Assembly (NCBI GenBank): GCA_014529385.2
Contig: CM043963.1
Coordinates: 80,367,412-80,431,411, forward strand
DNA from: Adiantum capillus-veneris
Taxonomy: Eukaryota > Streptophyta > Polypodiopsida > Polypodiales > Pteridaceae
Length of the DNA stretch: 64,000 bases
Direction: 5' to 3'
The notes beneath the pieces were generated by a model. The model was not told the origin of the DNA, did no database searches, and saw nothing but the letters and a program-made list of their open reading frames with translations. This document shows positions 1-10,622 of the stretch, piece after piece. Numbering within the stretch: position 1 is the first letter of the stretch; each line of letters starts with the position of its first letter. The position numbers were made by a program, and so were the translations under genes.

Positions 1-1
1 G

Positions 2-262
2 ACCTGTGCAGAGGAGCTGAAGACTGCTGAAGATGTTGCTGAGGAAAGTGTTCAGAGCCCTGAAGAGGAGACTGATCCTGACAGTCCAGTCAAGCAGGAT
101 TTTCAACCAACAAAACTTAACTTTGAGGATCAGGTATCTGAGGAGGGAGTAAATGAAAGTGCTGCTGCAGAGTGTGCTGACAATAAGTTGCAGATTATAG
201 TGAAGGGATCTGAGATGACTACCCAGGAGTTCTTAGCAAACATTGCTAAGAAAAGTGGATGA
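2..262 (+). CDS. C-terminal part of Gypsy accessory ORF (post-integrase)
   Basis: An open frame of 86 codons enters from the left edge and ends with TGA at 260-262. The product is acidic, rich in E, D, S and Q, and has no recognised domain. It matches the last part of the extra ORF found after integrase in the complete copy at 26296-27917. In that copy, a TAG at 26557-26559 interrupts the frame immediately before the point where this fragment begins. The function is unknown. By position it is the element's accessory ORF (env-like slot), but nothing here shows a signal peptide or membrane segment. Confidence 0.6.
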   Translation, partial: TCAEELKTAEDVAEESVQSPEEETDPDSPVKQDFQPTKLNFEDQVSEEGVNESAAAECADNKLQIIVKGSEMTTQEFLANIAKKSG

Positions 263-342
263 AGATACAGTGCAAAGGGTCAAGGGAACTGTGGGTTCAG
301 GTCCTCAAAAAGTAAGTTTTTGATGCCACCGGGTGTGCCAGG

Positions 343-779
343 TGTAAAAGGGGGGACCTTGACCACAAGTTACCTAGTTAAGTTAGTAAAGAAGGATATT
401 TATGTAATGGGTAATCAGTAAACTGTCAGGTAGTGATCATGATGCATTCAGGGAACTGATGGACTAATCAGAGTTCTGATTGATGTCTAAAACTTTAAAA
501 GGCATGTTTTAAGGGATGCGGCTTTTTTCTTGTAACTACCCTCATTTTTGGACGCCTTGTTGGGGCGAAATGTTGTCCTGTAACATGGGAATGATGATGA
601 AGATGAAGCAGGATGTTGGTTAATGCCCTGAATGTTTTCTGTGTGTTACCTGTAATTCTGTTTACATTCTGAATGAGTCTGAAAGCGTTTTGAACATTGT
701 TATGGAGGTTATCTTCATGTTTCATGGATGTTGTGGGTGAAGAATGTAATTGCAATGCTTTTAGATAACCCCTATAACA
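343..779 (+). repeat. 3' LTR of Gypsy copy A1 (437 bp)
   Basis: The LTR runs from TGTAAAAGGGGGGACC to CCCTATAACA, so it has TG...CA ends. It has exactly the length and ends of the two LTRs at 25779-26215 and 34320-34756, which are on the opposite strand. Two copies of the family are therefore visible in this window. Confidence 0.93.
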
Positions 780-1003
780 CACTTTCAAGAGACAGCAAGC
801 CTCCGTTACTCCCTTGATTGGGAAGTTGTATGTCGACAAAGAAGGCTTCTTCATATCTCCTCTCCAACATGAGGATGCAATCCTAGGGGCACCATGGTTC
901 AATTGCACGGCTTCCAACATGAAGTTCCATGAAAGGATAATCTACTCCACCTATAGGGGAAATAGCATGTATATAGATGCTAGTGAGTCTGGTTGTACTA
1001 TTG
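780..1003 (+). pseudogene. Gypsy family-B protease fragment
   Basis: The translated sequence from about 814 reads GKLYVDKEGFFISPLQ... followed by EDAILGAPWFN. It aligns closely with the protease region of the larger B element at 8490-8700. That block sits just after the DSGA-type catalytic site in gypsy proteases. The match starts at 780, directly beside the A1 LTR, and stops at about 1003, where a Copia LTR begins. It is a remnant sandwiched between two later insertions and is not functional. Confidence 0.7.
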
Positions 1004-1460
1004 TGTGCTTTGCTGCACGTGTCAAAGGCTCGAAACTTGCCAAAACACCGTGTGTGAGCCACGAATGGTTGCAAGCACACAACTAGGCAGTCCTAGCAAG
1101 CTCAAAGGGGAAATGGTGTGTCACTCACCACTCAATGCTTGTAAAGAATGAGGATGCAAGAGAGCTACACAAGACAAGCACAAAGCACACAGAGATGGAA
1201 AGTTCTTCTTCTTCTTCACAGAAAAGAGAGTACAAAATGACTAAGTGCTAAAGCTGAAAAGTAGCACATATGTACATGTGGTCACTAAGTGTGAACTCGC
1301 TAGAAGCATACTAAGCTGGCACTATAAGTGTAGTCCAACTGTAGAATCACTGGCAGAGATCCTCCGTGTCGGTCACCTAACGCGCCAGTGAGTAAATGCC
1401 GTAAGCGGCCAAGACCCGTAGTGGATGCCAGCTCAAGGTGTGGAGCTCGACATCTCAACA
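1004..1460 (-). repeat. 3' LTR of Copia element F
   Basis: Read on the minus strand, a TGTTGAGATGTCGAGCTC start at 1460 follows a purine-rich tract (GCTCGAGGGGGAT, polypurine tract) just after the pol ORF. The same LTR start is seen in the Copia LTRs at 55803 (+), 53398 (+) and 47175 (-), so all four belong to one family or close relatives. The inner end is precise. The outer end is set by where the B-family protease sequence stops (1002-1006). Pol runs 28 bp into the LTR. Confidence 0.75.
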
Positions 1461-3832
1461 ATCCCCCTCGAGCTCTGCATGTCGCAGAGTCCAAGAATAG
1501 TCCGAAAACGTCGAAGCTTCTCAGCTCCAAGGGCCTTGGTAAAGATATCAGCTATCTGCTCCTCTGTGCTGACGTAGACCAAGTCGATGTCGCCTGCCAA
1601 CACTCGCTCTCGAACGTAGTGGTAATGGACCTCTATGTGTTTGGTCCTGGCATGGAACACTGGGTTCCTAGCCAACTGCATGCTGCTGAGGTTGTCACAA
1701 TGGATGAAAATTTGCTGGTCCACCTGCACTCCCAAGTCCTCAAGTAATGTGCATAGCCAAGCTACCTCGCACGCCGCAACTGCTGCACCTCTGTACTCGG
1801 CCTCTTTGCTCGATAAAGCAACTGTAGGCTGCTTTTTGCTGTTCCAAGTAATAGCAGCACTCCCAAAAGAGAACATGAAGCCACTCATAGATCTCCTATC
1901 AACAATGCTACCTGCCCCATCTACATCTGTATACCCATACAATGCTAATGGTGCATCTGCTGCATATAACAATGCGTAGTCAAGAGTACCTTGCACATAC
2001 CTAAGTGTGCATCGTACTCCATCCAAATGTGGCTTCCTCGGAAGCTGCATGAACTGACTCTCCAAGCCTACTGTGTAGCTCAAGTCTGGCCTCGTGATAG
2101 TCAAGTAGATTAGACTACCCACAACCTTCCTGTACATGTTGACATCCTCAACAACATCACCCTTCTCTGCACTCAGCTTTGCATTCACATCCAAGGGAAT
2201 AGAAATTGGCTTACAATCAGCCATACCATACTTTGACAACATGTCCAAAGCATACTGTCTCTGTGATAGCCATACACCCTCTGGAGTCCTGATCACCTCA
2301 ATGCCAAGAAAGTAGCGCAACCTGCCTAAATCTTTCATTTCAAACTCCTGTTTGAGAAGACCCTTCACATGGTCAATCTCCATAGCATTGTCACCAACAA
2401 TAATAAGGTCATCTACATATATGGTAATGACCACAATCCCCACATCACTCTCACATACATAGAGTGAATGATCAGCATGAGCTCTCCTAAAACCAATACT
2501 GACAAGATACTTGGCAATCCTGTCATACCATGCTCTAGAGCCCTGCTTCAAACCATACAAAGCTTTGAGAAGTCTGCATACATAATCTGGGTAACCTGGA
2601 TGGACATAACCAGGTGGCTGATCCATATACACTTCCTCTTGCAACTCACCATTCAAGAAGGCATTCTTTACATCCATTTGATGCATAATCCATCCTCTAG
2701 ATGCAGCCACTGCTATGACAGCTCTCACAGTCGTCATCTTTGCCACTGGAGCAAAGGTCTCTTCATAGTCTATGCCATACGTCTGTGCATAACCCTTTGC
2801 GACCAGCCTTGCCTTGTGACGCTCAATGTTACCATCAGCCTTATGCTTGGTTTTATACACCCATTTACAGCCAATAGCTTTCTTGCCACTTGGCAATGGC
2901 ACCAACTCCCATGTGTCGTTTGCTTCCAATGCAGCCATCTCTTCATTCATTGCATCATCCCAATGCACATTTCCAACTGCATCCTCAAAACATGTGGGCT
3001 CCACATCCTGTATCACCTTAGCCATGTAGGCTTGGTGATGCGCTAGATACCCATCATAAGTCAATTTCTGAACTGGATTTCTGACTCTATTAGATCTGCG
3101 CGGTCCTGGGTCACTCCTTTGCCCTCTAGCATCTTCTTGTACTTTCCTTACACCAGGTGTCCTGACAGCCGGAATTCCAAATTCCTCATCAAGACTTTGT
3201 TCAGAACCATCTGAATCCATGTCTACATGTGAAAAACCTGATGATGCATCAGCCATAAAGGGAAGTTCATCAACCTTTTTCTTTCCTTTTCGTGATACAT
3301 TCCCTGTACCTGTTGGTGGAGTAACCTGCGTACGTAGTCTACCATTCCATGGTTTCTCAACAGAGCCACGAGAAGAGGACTCTTGTGGTCCACTCAAAAC
3401 CTGTGACTGTGGCCTCACATTTTGTACAACCACATCATCTTTTACATCAGCCCCAATAGTGCCATATGCATTACTGTACCAGCTCTTTCGATGATCAAAG
3501 GGAAAACTGGAGTCCCTTGCATACATTAGGCACACATAATGGCATCCTCCTATGTCGCAATGCCAATTCCTTAGCATTGTCAAGCTCCAACCATTCATGT
3601 CATTCCAACAAGAAGACCATGCATCACCATTGCCATCTCCATAATACATGTGAATATAATTCATTCCATGACAATATATATATTCTCTATTATCATGTTC
3701 AATATGGCGGTCCCAACTTTCTAAGTCATAGTCATTTTCAAAAGCCACAAATGCATTTGGAATTTCTCTAAGATTTTGTACCCGTGCCATTTCATGGCAC
3801 ACAAGGAATTGCATCTTCTCATCCATGTCCAC
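1433..3832 (-). CDS. Chimeric Copia polyprotein: unknown N-terminal segment + reverse transcriptase + RNase H
   Basis: This is an uninterrupted 799-codon frame. Roughly residues 125-799 are a Copia pol C-terminal half: a charged linker, then RT with KARLVAKG, QMDVKNAFLNGEL and the catalytic IYVDDLII. RNase H follows, with YTDVD, SSKEAEY, HCDNLSS and a RTKHIEV block, and ends in the usual IADIFTKALG. Gag, protease and integrase are missing. Residues 1-125 do not look like integrase or any Copia domain; they are rich in W, Y, C, H and D. The stop lies in the 3' LTR. The true start is uncertain because upstream sequence in another frame (to 3925) may be a further exon. The RT appears intact, but the element cannot be autonomous. 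Confidence 0.85.
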   Translation of the reverse strand: MDMDEKMQFLVCHEMARVQNLREIPNAFVAFENDYDLESWDRHIEHDNREYIYCHGMNYIHMYYGDGNGDAWSSCWNDMNGWSLTMLRNWHCDIGGCHYVCLMYARDSSFPFDHRKSWYSNAYGTIGADVKDDVVVQNVRPQSQVLSGPQESSSRGSVEKPWNGRLRTQVTPPTGTGNVSRKGKKKVDELPFMADASSGFSHVDMDSDGSEQSLDEEFGIPAVRTPGVRKVQEDARGQRSDPGPRRSNRVRNPVQKLTYDGYLAHHQAYMAKVIQDVEPTCFEDAVGNVHWDDAMNEEMAALEANDTWELVPLPSGKKAIGCKWVYKTKHKADGNIERHKARLVAKGYAQTYGIDYEETFAPVAKMTTVRAVIAVAASRGWIMHQMDVKNAFLNGELQEEVYMDQPPGYVHPGYPDYVCRLLKALYGLKQGSRAWYDRIAKYLVSIGFRRAHADHSLYVCESDVGIVVITIYVDDLIIVGDNAMEIDHVKGLLKQEFEMKDLGRLRYFLGIEVIRTPEGVWLSQRQYALDMLSKYGMADCKPISIPLDVNAKLSAEKGDVVEDVNMYRKVVGSLIYLTITRPDLSYTVGLESQFMQLPRKPHLDGVRCTLRYVQGTLDYALLYAADAPLALYGYTDVDGAGSIVDRRSMSGFMFSFGSAAITWNSKKQPTVALSSKEAEYRGAAVAACEVAWLCTLLEDLGVQVDQQIFIHCDNLSSMQLARNPVFHARTKHIEVHYHYVRERVLAGDIDLVYVSTEEQIADIFTKALGAEKLRRFRTILGLCDMQSSRGIVEMSSSTP

Positions 3833-3925
3833 TTGGGGATCATCAAAACCCCAATCAAGAAGATATCAAGACTACTATCATCATACCCATAGGTCTCATA
3901 AACATCACTTTCACTACATGCCATC
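3461..3925 (-). other. Non-Copia coding segment fused to Copia pol
   Basis: On the minus strand an ATG at about 3924 opens a frame beginning MACSESDVYETYGYDDSS. About 80 bp further on, a second frame (from about 3850) carries on in the same style (WGFDDPQVDMDEKMQF...). It runs without a stop into the Copia linker at about 3460. The segment has many Trp, Tyr, Cys, His and Asp residues (for example YCHGMNYIHMYYGDGNGD) and no family that I recognise. The frame change near 3850 could be a short intron or an indel. Likely a captured host gene piece; its function is unknown. Confidence 0.4.
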
Positions 3926-5360
3926 TCAAGAGCATAACTAGTAGGAGAACAAGAATCCCAACCTCTAACTCATGCCTTGAAGCACCTCTAACTCTTGTTT
4001 GAGAGAGCAAAACCTCATGTAATGCATGTCCAACTCTTGCAATAACTAGCTTAGCTTCAACTGTTTCATCGCATCATTCATCCTAATCAATGAATCACTA
4101 AGATTAACCATGGCTGAAATTCTATGTATGAACCACCAAGACAGAAGGTAACTCAAGCCAACAATCCAATCAAACTTGTAAATTGAAGGTCACTTGAAGC
4201 AACTCCTCAGTGCAGGCACCAAAACACTATTGGGCAAAAGAAAAAGTGGCACACCTTTATAGCTTTATTGTCAGCATTCAAACTCCAAACTTAGTAACAA
4301 AAACTATACCAAAATCACTCTTAGTAAAACCCAACCAAAAGACCCATGCTCCCTTGGGAATTTGCAAGAACACGTCCAACCAAAGGACTATAACACATAG
4401 GAGGAAAACCCTATCAAAGCATGGATTTAGAGCACACGTCGAGCAATGCATATGAATACAAGGGCCTCCCCTTTTGCAATTGAAGATCACAAACCCAAAA
4501 TTTTAACATCAATTCCACAATTCATAGATACAGTTCTCCCAATCTGTCTGCACAAAATTTTCTACTAGGCTTCCATAGCCATAACTCTATAGAGAACCAG
4601 TAGTAACCTGAAGAGCATAACTCCAATTGGGGCACTTTAAATATTGGAAGAAATCTTGAAAAATGATTGGCAAGAAAGCTAAAAATGACCAAAATTGATT
4701 CTATACGCTGCTATGTGCAAAATTGACATGAACAGAGAGCTATCTCGGTATGACTACACGTAGAGAAGATAAGGCGAGAACACAAAATTGTATCAGAAAG
4801 CATGGAGAAGCCAGAACGAGCCAAAACCTGCAATTTTTTTAACTTTCACTGAATTTTTTTAAGTTTTAATACGAGTTTAAGTTATATATGTCACAAAATC
4901 TAATATCTACATATCCCATATGATTTTCTCATATTGAACTAATCATTTAATTTGGGAAAATGAATGGGAACAAGAGTTAGAATATAGATATGTGCTTTTA
5001 GACCTATCTCAACACGGTACCAAAGGGAGAGAAGGCTACATCTTATTGGAGGGTCCAAAAAGGAGATGGTCTACCAAAGAGCAATGAGCAGATAATGGAG
5101 CTTAAAAGACCTTAGGGTTAGCTTCATTAAAGACCTCCAAAGATTAGTGTTAAAATTCCTTAGACCTAGGACCTTTAGGTACTTAAGACCTTAGGCAAGC
5201 TAGGCATGTGCTTGAGGTGCTTGAGATTACTAAGGTGTGCTTAAGGTGCTTGAGCTGACTAAGGTGCTTGAGGTGCTTGATGACCAAGGTGCTTGAGGTG
5301 TTCAAGTCAAACATGAACCCTACATAGGAGAACGTGAGCCCTAAAGGTAGGGGATGAGAG

Positions 5361-5362
<2 letters not shown>
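3926..5362. other. Non-coding stretch, no gene seen
   Basis: AT-rich sequence with only short unsupported frames. I see no LTR ends, inverted repeats or conserved domains. A run of similar short phrases based on AAGGTGCTTGAGGTGCTTGA (5205-5300) is a degenerate minisatellite. Confidence 0.5.

Positions 5363-5455
<93 letters not shown>
5363..5455. repeat. (CA)n microsatellite, about 46 units
   Basis: Pure CA dinucleotide run of about 93 bp, read directly from the sequence. Confidence 0.98.
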
Positions 5456-5457
<2 letters not shown>

Positions 5458-5772
5458 AAGGCATGCCCAAGACTCAGGAGGCATAAAGGACACATGTCAA
5501 GCCCCAAGACATGTTTCCGTCATAGTGTGTTTGAATCCCATTGGATGGCCTTTAGGGAGGTCCAATGAGAATCTAGATACATGTACATAGTTGATCAATC
5601 TCTCTCTCTCTCAAAGGAGGAAAGAAGGACACTTGTCCAAATGCTACCTCTATTGCTAGTTATGACCAAAGCCTTTGATTGGCCAGGCCCTAGCATGGAC
5701 CAATGGGGTGCAAGCTAGTGTAAGGAGAGAGAGAGAGGTTGATCAAGGCAAGGAGGAGCTCTCCTTGTTGCA

Positions 5773-6573
<801 letters not shown>

Positions 6574-6586
6574 TTGTTATCATAGC
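6574..6586 (+). other. Primer binding site of Gypsy element B (degenerate initiator tRNA-Met type)
   Basis: TTGTTATCATAGC differs at two positions from the usual plant site TGGTATCAGAGC, which is complementary to the 3' end of initiator tRNA-Met. It lies immediately after a TTACA LTR end and about 390 bp before the gag start, which is the expected layout. Confidence 0.5.
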
Positions 6587-6975
6587 TATTGGTTTCTCTT
6601 TTTTTTCTTAAGAAGAGAGGTCCTTAAGTTGTTCATGAAAGGTTTGAGTTGTTCATTGCAAGAGGGTAAGTGGGATAGGATTTATTATCCCAATTGGAAT
6701 GAACAAAGTTTGAGGTACACCATTGGGAACTATAGACTTAATAATGGAGTCTTTTGGGGCTTGTCTTTGGCTTAACCATTATTGAGCTACTAGCGATTTC
6801 AATAGCAACCATATCAATTGAGCATTGTTAGACCCTCTCCACTACTCTTTGCAGTTAACAGTCTCTAAACCATGGGTGTCACTACTCTTGAGTGCTATTT
6901 TCAAAAGTGAAGAGTATCAACTAAAGTTTTGAGGTTGCCAAAGAACAAAGTACCTTATATATAAATTTAGTTGGC

Positions 6976-8157
6976 ATGGCTGAAAATAATAAAGAGAGTA
7001 GAATGATTATTGATGACTTTGATTTTGTACATCCCGTGTTTGTGAACTATCTTGTCACTAGGTTGCAACAAGCCATGGGCAATCCCACTTTACAAGCCGA
7101 AGTTACCCAACAACTTCGTACCCATGGGATTCTCCAAACTCCCCAAGAAGAGAGGGATCCTAGGAGGACTCATACGAAAGAGAAAGAAGTGAATCTCCAA
7201 ATCCTTTAGAAAATGTGGCTCCGCGAAGACGACGGTCCTCCAATTCCTCCCAAGAGGAAAAGATCATCATATAGTCCTTCCCCTTGTAATTCCAAGAAGG
7301 AAGAGAGGAATGAAAAGAAGAAAAGGGAGAGAAAGAGGTCACCCTCTTCTCCAACTTCATCATCTTCCTTCTCTTCCGATGAAAGCAATGTCTTATCTTC
7401 TAATGAGTTCAAGAGGAGAGGACATCGGAAGTCCTATGCTACTAGGAAGAGGTCCTACAAACTCAAGAAGTTCAAAGAAGAAGGAAAGAACATCTCTTTT
7501 CTCACCTATGATGGCACTTTTGGCACCACGGACAAAGTCTTGGCCTTTATCTAGCAATTTGATGTGGCCTTTGGAGATGGGGGCTTCATGGAGTCCTCTA
7601 AGCTATGACCTGTAGCTATGCATTTTCAAAAATCTGTCCGACAATGGTGGGCTAGTCTACGGCGTAATGGTGAAGCTCCAAAGATATGGAAAACTCTAAG
7701 AGTTTTCATAATGAAGGAGTTTCTTGCAAGTGATGCCGAAGACAAAGTTCTTACCAAATGGCGAAGCTTGAAGCTATCTCCCAATGAGTCTATTCACAAG
7801 TATGTGGAAAAGGTTTGGGATTTACATATCAAAGCTACGGTCTACCAAAAGATAGAACTTGGAGAACAAAAACAACAGTTTTGTGTCGGGCTACCTGAAG
7901 ACATGGCCGAGTATGTCAACTCTCAAAGGCCTAGAACCATCACTAAAGTCATCCACCATACTATGGTGGCTTCACAAACTAATTTCCAACAAGGGGCTAG
8001 GAGGAATTCTAAGCCCATGGAAACTAAAGATCAAAATGGGCCTAGAGGGAAGAACAATGCTCAAAACTCTTCCAAAGGCAACTCTAGCACAAAAACAACA
8101 AAACCAAGGAGAAAGGAGTCTACAAAGGTAAGAATAACCTCTCTCCTGAAGAATTAG
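6976..8157 (+). pseudogene. Gypsy element B gag (frameshifted)
   Basis: Gag would form the particle shell. An ATG at 6976 opens a frame of 77 codons (MAENNKESRMIIDDFDF...). It is followed in shifted frames by a Ser/Arg/Lys-rich stretch (7213-7551) and the retrotransposon-gag core at 7618-8157, including RQWWASLRRNGEAP, DKVLTKWRSLKL and FCVGLPEDMAEYV. At least two frame breaks, near 7206 and 7551, make it inactive. The order gag, protease, RT, RNase H, integrase continues downstream on the same strand. Confidence 0.75.
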
Positions 8158-8690
8158 AGCTTTTTTGCAAGGACAACAAATGTTTCTATGTGGGGAGCAG
8201 GACATGGCTATCGTTCTTGCCCCAAAAGAAATGCAAGCAATGAGACACCTAGGGCTTCCATGGTTGAAGCTCCAAAAGAGGATACTCATTGCAAAGGATC
8301 ATCCATTTCCTATGCTTAAGGAAAGGTAAGGGAGCATGATTCCTTTATCCTTTTCGATCCTAGCTCTACTCACAACTTCATAACAATGGAGTTGGCCACT
8401 AAGTTAGGCATACAAGCTTTTGAGATGGGAAACATTGTGACTGCCAATGGGGCTTTCAAGGGACAACATGCCTTCGTTGCTACCTTGATTGGGAAATTGA
8501 GGCTTCATATCCAAAGCTACGTTGACAAAGAGGACTTTTTCATCTCCCCTCTCCAAAATGAGGATGCTATTTTAGGGGCACCATGGTTCAACCACATGGC
8601 TACCAATATGAAGTTCCCTGAAAGGAGAATCTATTTCAACTACATGAAAAGAATATGTATGTAGATGCTAATGAGTCAGGTCATATTATA
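8158..8690 (+). pseudogene. Gypsy element B zinc knuckle and aspartic protease
   Basis: A broken CCHC knuckle lies at about 8165-8225: CKDNKCFY in one frame and HGYRSCPK in another. It is followed by a retropepsin-like domain. The usual DSGATHNFI catalytic block reads FDPSSTHNFIT at about 8360, so the catalytic Asp is kept but the following Ser-Gly-Ala is changed to Pro-Ser-Ser. EDAILGAPWF at about 8565 is the C-terminal protease block, shared with the fragment at 780-1003. A stop at 8662 ends this frame. Confidence 0.7.
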
Positions 8691-8699
8691 CCCCTTGTA

Positions 8700-10020
8700 A
8701 ATATGCTTGCTTTTGATAAGTCAATGAAAAGCTCAATTTTTACGTACATGATTTTTGTTAAAGAGTCCATAAATGATCCTAATATTTTACTAAATCAAAG
8801 TGGTATGAATCAAGAGGAATTAGAGTTGCCTAGTTTTCTAAATGGATTCCAAGATGTTTTTATCTATGACATCCCTAGAGAGTTACCTCCAAAACAAGGG
8901 GATGATGACCATACAATAGAGCTTCTCTGGGAGCTCACCAGACAATAAGCCTCCCTATCAAGTTTCACAAGCTCAACAAGAGGAGATCATGAGGCAAGTA
9001 CATGAACTGGTTGAGAAAGGGATGGTGAGACCTAGATCCTCTCCCTTCTATTTACCAGTCCTCCTAGTGAAAAAGAAAGATGGCACATACCGCACCGCGG
9101 GGAGAAAATATGTTTGATAAGCTACAAGGATCCTTAGTAGGATTGACCTTAAAAGTTGCTATCATCAGATAAGGATAGTCAATGAAGATATTATAAATAC
9201 CGCTTTTCGCACAACGTTTGGTCTTTATGAATATCTTGTCATGCCTTTTGGCTTGGCAAATGCTCCGACCACATTCAACCGTTTAATTGGAGAAAATTTT
9301 TAGGCCCTACCGCAAGTTCACTAGAGTATTCTTTGATGATATCATCATCTATTCCAGTTCTCTCGAGGAGCATAAGCAACACCTCCAAGTAATCTTTCAA
9401 GTTTTGAGAGAGAATAAACTTTTCATCAATCAAAAGAAGAGTGATTTTTTCTTGCAAAAGATTCAATACCTAGGCCATATTATCTTTCAAAATGGCATTC
9501 ATATGGATATAACCAAGCTAAAGGTAATAAAAGGATGGCCTAATCCAAGGAATCTACATGAGCTATGAAGCTTTATTGGTATGTGTGCATACTATAGACG
9601 CTTCATAGAAAAATTTGCGCAAATAGCAAGACCATTATATGACTTAACAAAAAAGAATGTTAAGTGTAAATGGACTGCAAAAGAACAAAATGATTTTGAG
9701 AACCTCAAAGAGAAGCTTACCTCTCAACATGTGCTTACACTCAGGATCTCTGAAAACCATTTGAGGTGCAATGTGATGCTTGTGGAGATTGCAGTCTTGC
9801 TTCAAGAAGGGCATGCCATAGCATATGAGAGTTGAAGACTCAATTCCGATTGAGCGAGTATTGGGGCATATACAAAAAGGAGCTACTAGCTGTTCTACAT
9901 GCCCTTTACACATGGAAGAATTATTATTTTTTGCGGACTCCATTCATCCTACGAATGGATCACCAAAGTCTTAAGTACTTCACGACGCAAACCAAGCTTT
10001 CCGACAAACAAATGAGGTGA
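8700..10020 (+). pseudogene. Gypsy element B reverse transcriptase and RNase H
   Basis: RT pieces occur in order: the fingers (PYQVSQAQQEEIMRQ, then LVKKKDGTYRT) near 8955-9095; RIDLKSCYHQIRI and the MPFGLANAPTTFNRL block at 9140-9285; and the catalytic FFDDIIIYSS at about 9335. The connection domain (YYRRFIEKFAQIARPL) and an RNase H remnant (YKKELLAVLHALYTWKNYY) lie at 9581-10020. Stops and small indels break the frame at about 9115, 9300, 9568 and 9835. The wording is that of ordinary plant Ty3/gypsy elements (chromovirus-like) and not of the Tat type seen at 20025-35230. Confidence 0.8.
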
Positions 10021-10091
10021 AACTTTTTTCTTTTGCAATCTAACTTTCATATTGCTAGCATCAAGTAGTTGATGCATTATCATGATGACCA

Positions 10092-10566
10092 ATGGCAAAT
10101 GCGGTGTCTATAGCTACTCACAATGATCTATCTTGCATGATAGATGAGTATGCAATTGACCCTGATTTCAAGGATGTCATTTCAGACCTTGCCTTAGGAA
10201 TGAAAGAGGAACCATTCACCTTCCAGGATGGTTACATCCTCTATGGAAATAGGCTATGTGTTACTAACTCACTTCGTGAGAAAGTAATGTTCGACTTTGA
10301 AGAGTAGAGACCTACTTCTATTGGCCCACTATGAAATTAGACATACAAGAGTAGGTATCAAAATGTGTAGTGTGTCAAAAGACGAAGTATGATAAAGGGA
10401 AGCAACCTGGAGTGCTTCAACCATTGCCAATTCCTAATTCATCATGGGAGAGCATATCCATGGATTTTATCTTTGGATTGCCCAAGTCTATCCATGGGAA
10501 TATAGGAATATGGACAATAGTCATCAGGTTTAGCAAATAAGCACATTTTCATTAGAAAAAAATTGT
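10092..10566 (+). pseudogene. Gypsy element B integrase, first part
   Basis: A linker (MANAVSIATHNDLSCM) is followed by the zinc-binding end (KCVVCQKTKYDKGKQPG) and the first catalytic Asp block (WESISMDFIFGLPKS), then FSK-AHF with a stop. The frame is cut at about 10566 by an inserted element and resumes at about 13705. Confidence 0.75.
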
Positions 10567-10622
10567 ACTCGCAAATGGGCCCTATAAGGACGTTTGACTT
10601 GGCCCCTCTTGTCCAAAGTGGG
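10567..10622 (+). repeat. Left terminal inverted repeat
   Basis: Inverted match to 13637-13695, with a few mismatches. Best conserved are the blocks CAAATGGGCCCTAT and CTCTTGTCCAAA. Confidence 0.75.

Larger units (their letters stand above)
1..779 (+). mobile_element. 3' end of a Tat/Athila-like Gypsy element (copy A1)
   Basis: This stretch is the near-identical reverse complement of 25779-26558, the 3' end of the complete Gypsy element at 25779-34756. It holds the end of the accessory ORF (2-262), a short spacer and a full 437-bp LTR (343-779). The rest of the element lies to the left of the window. Position 780 onward reads as the protease region of a different Gypsy family, so this copy inserted into that older element. 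The predicted 5-bp target duplication on this side is CACTT (780-784). Its partner would be off the window. Confidence 0.9.
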
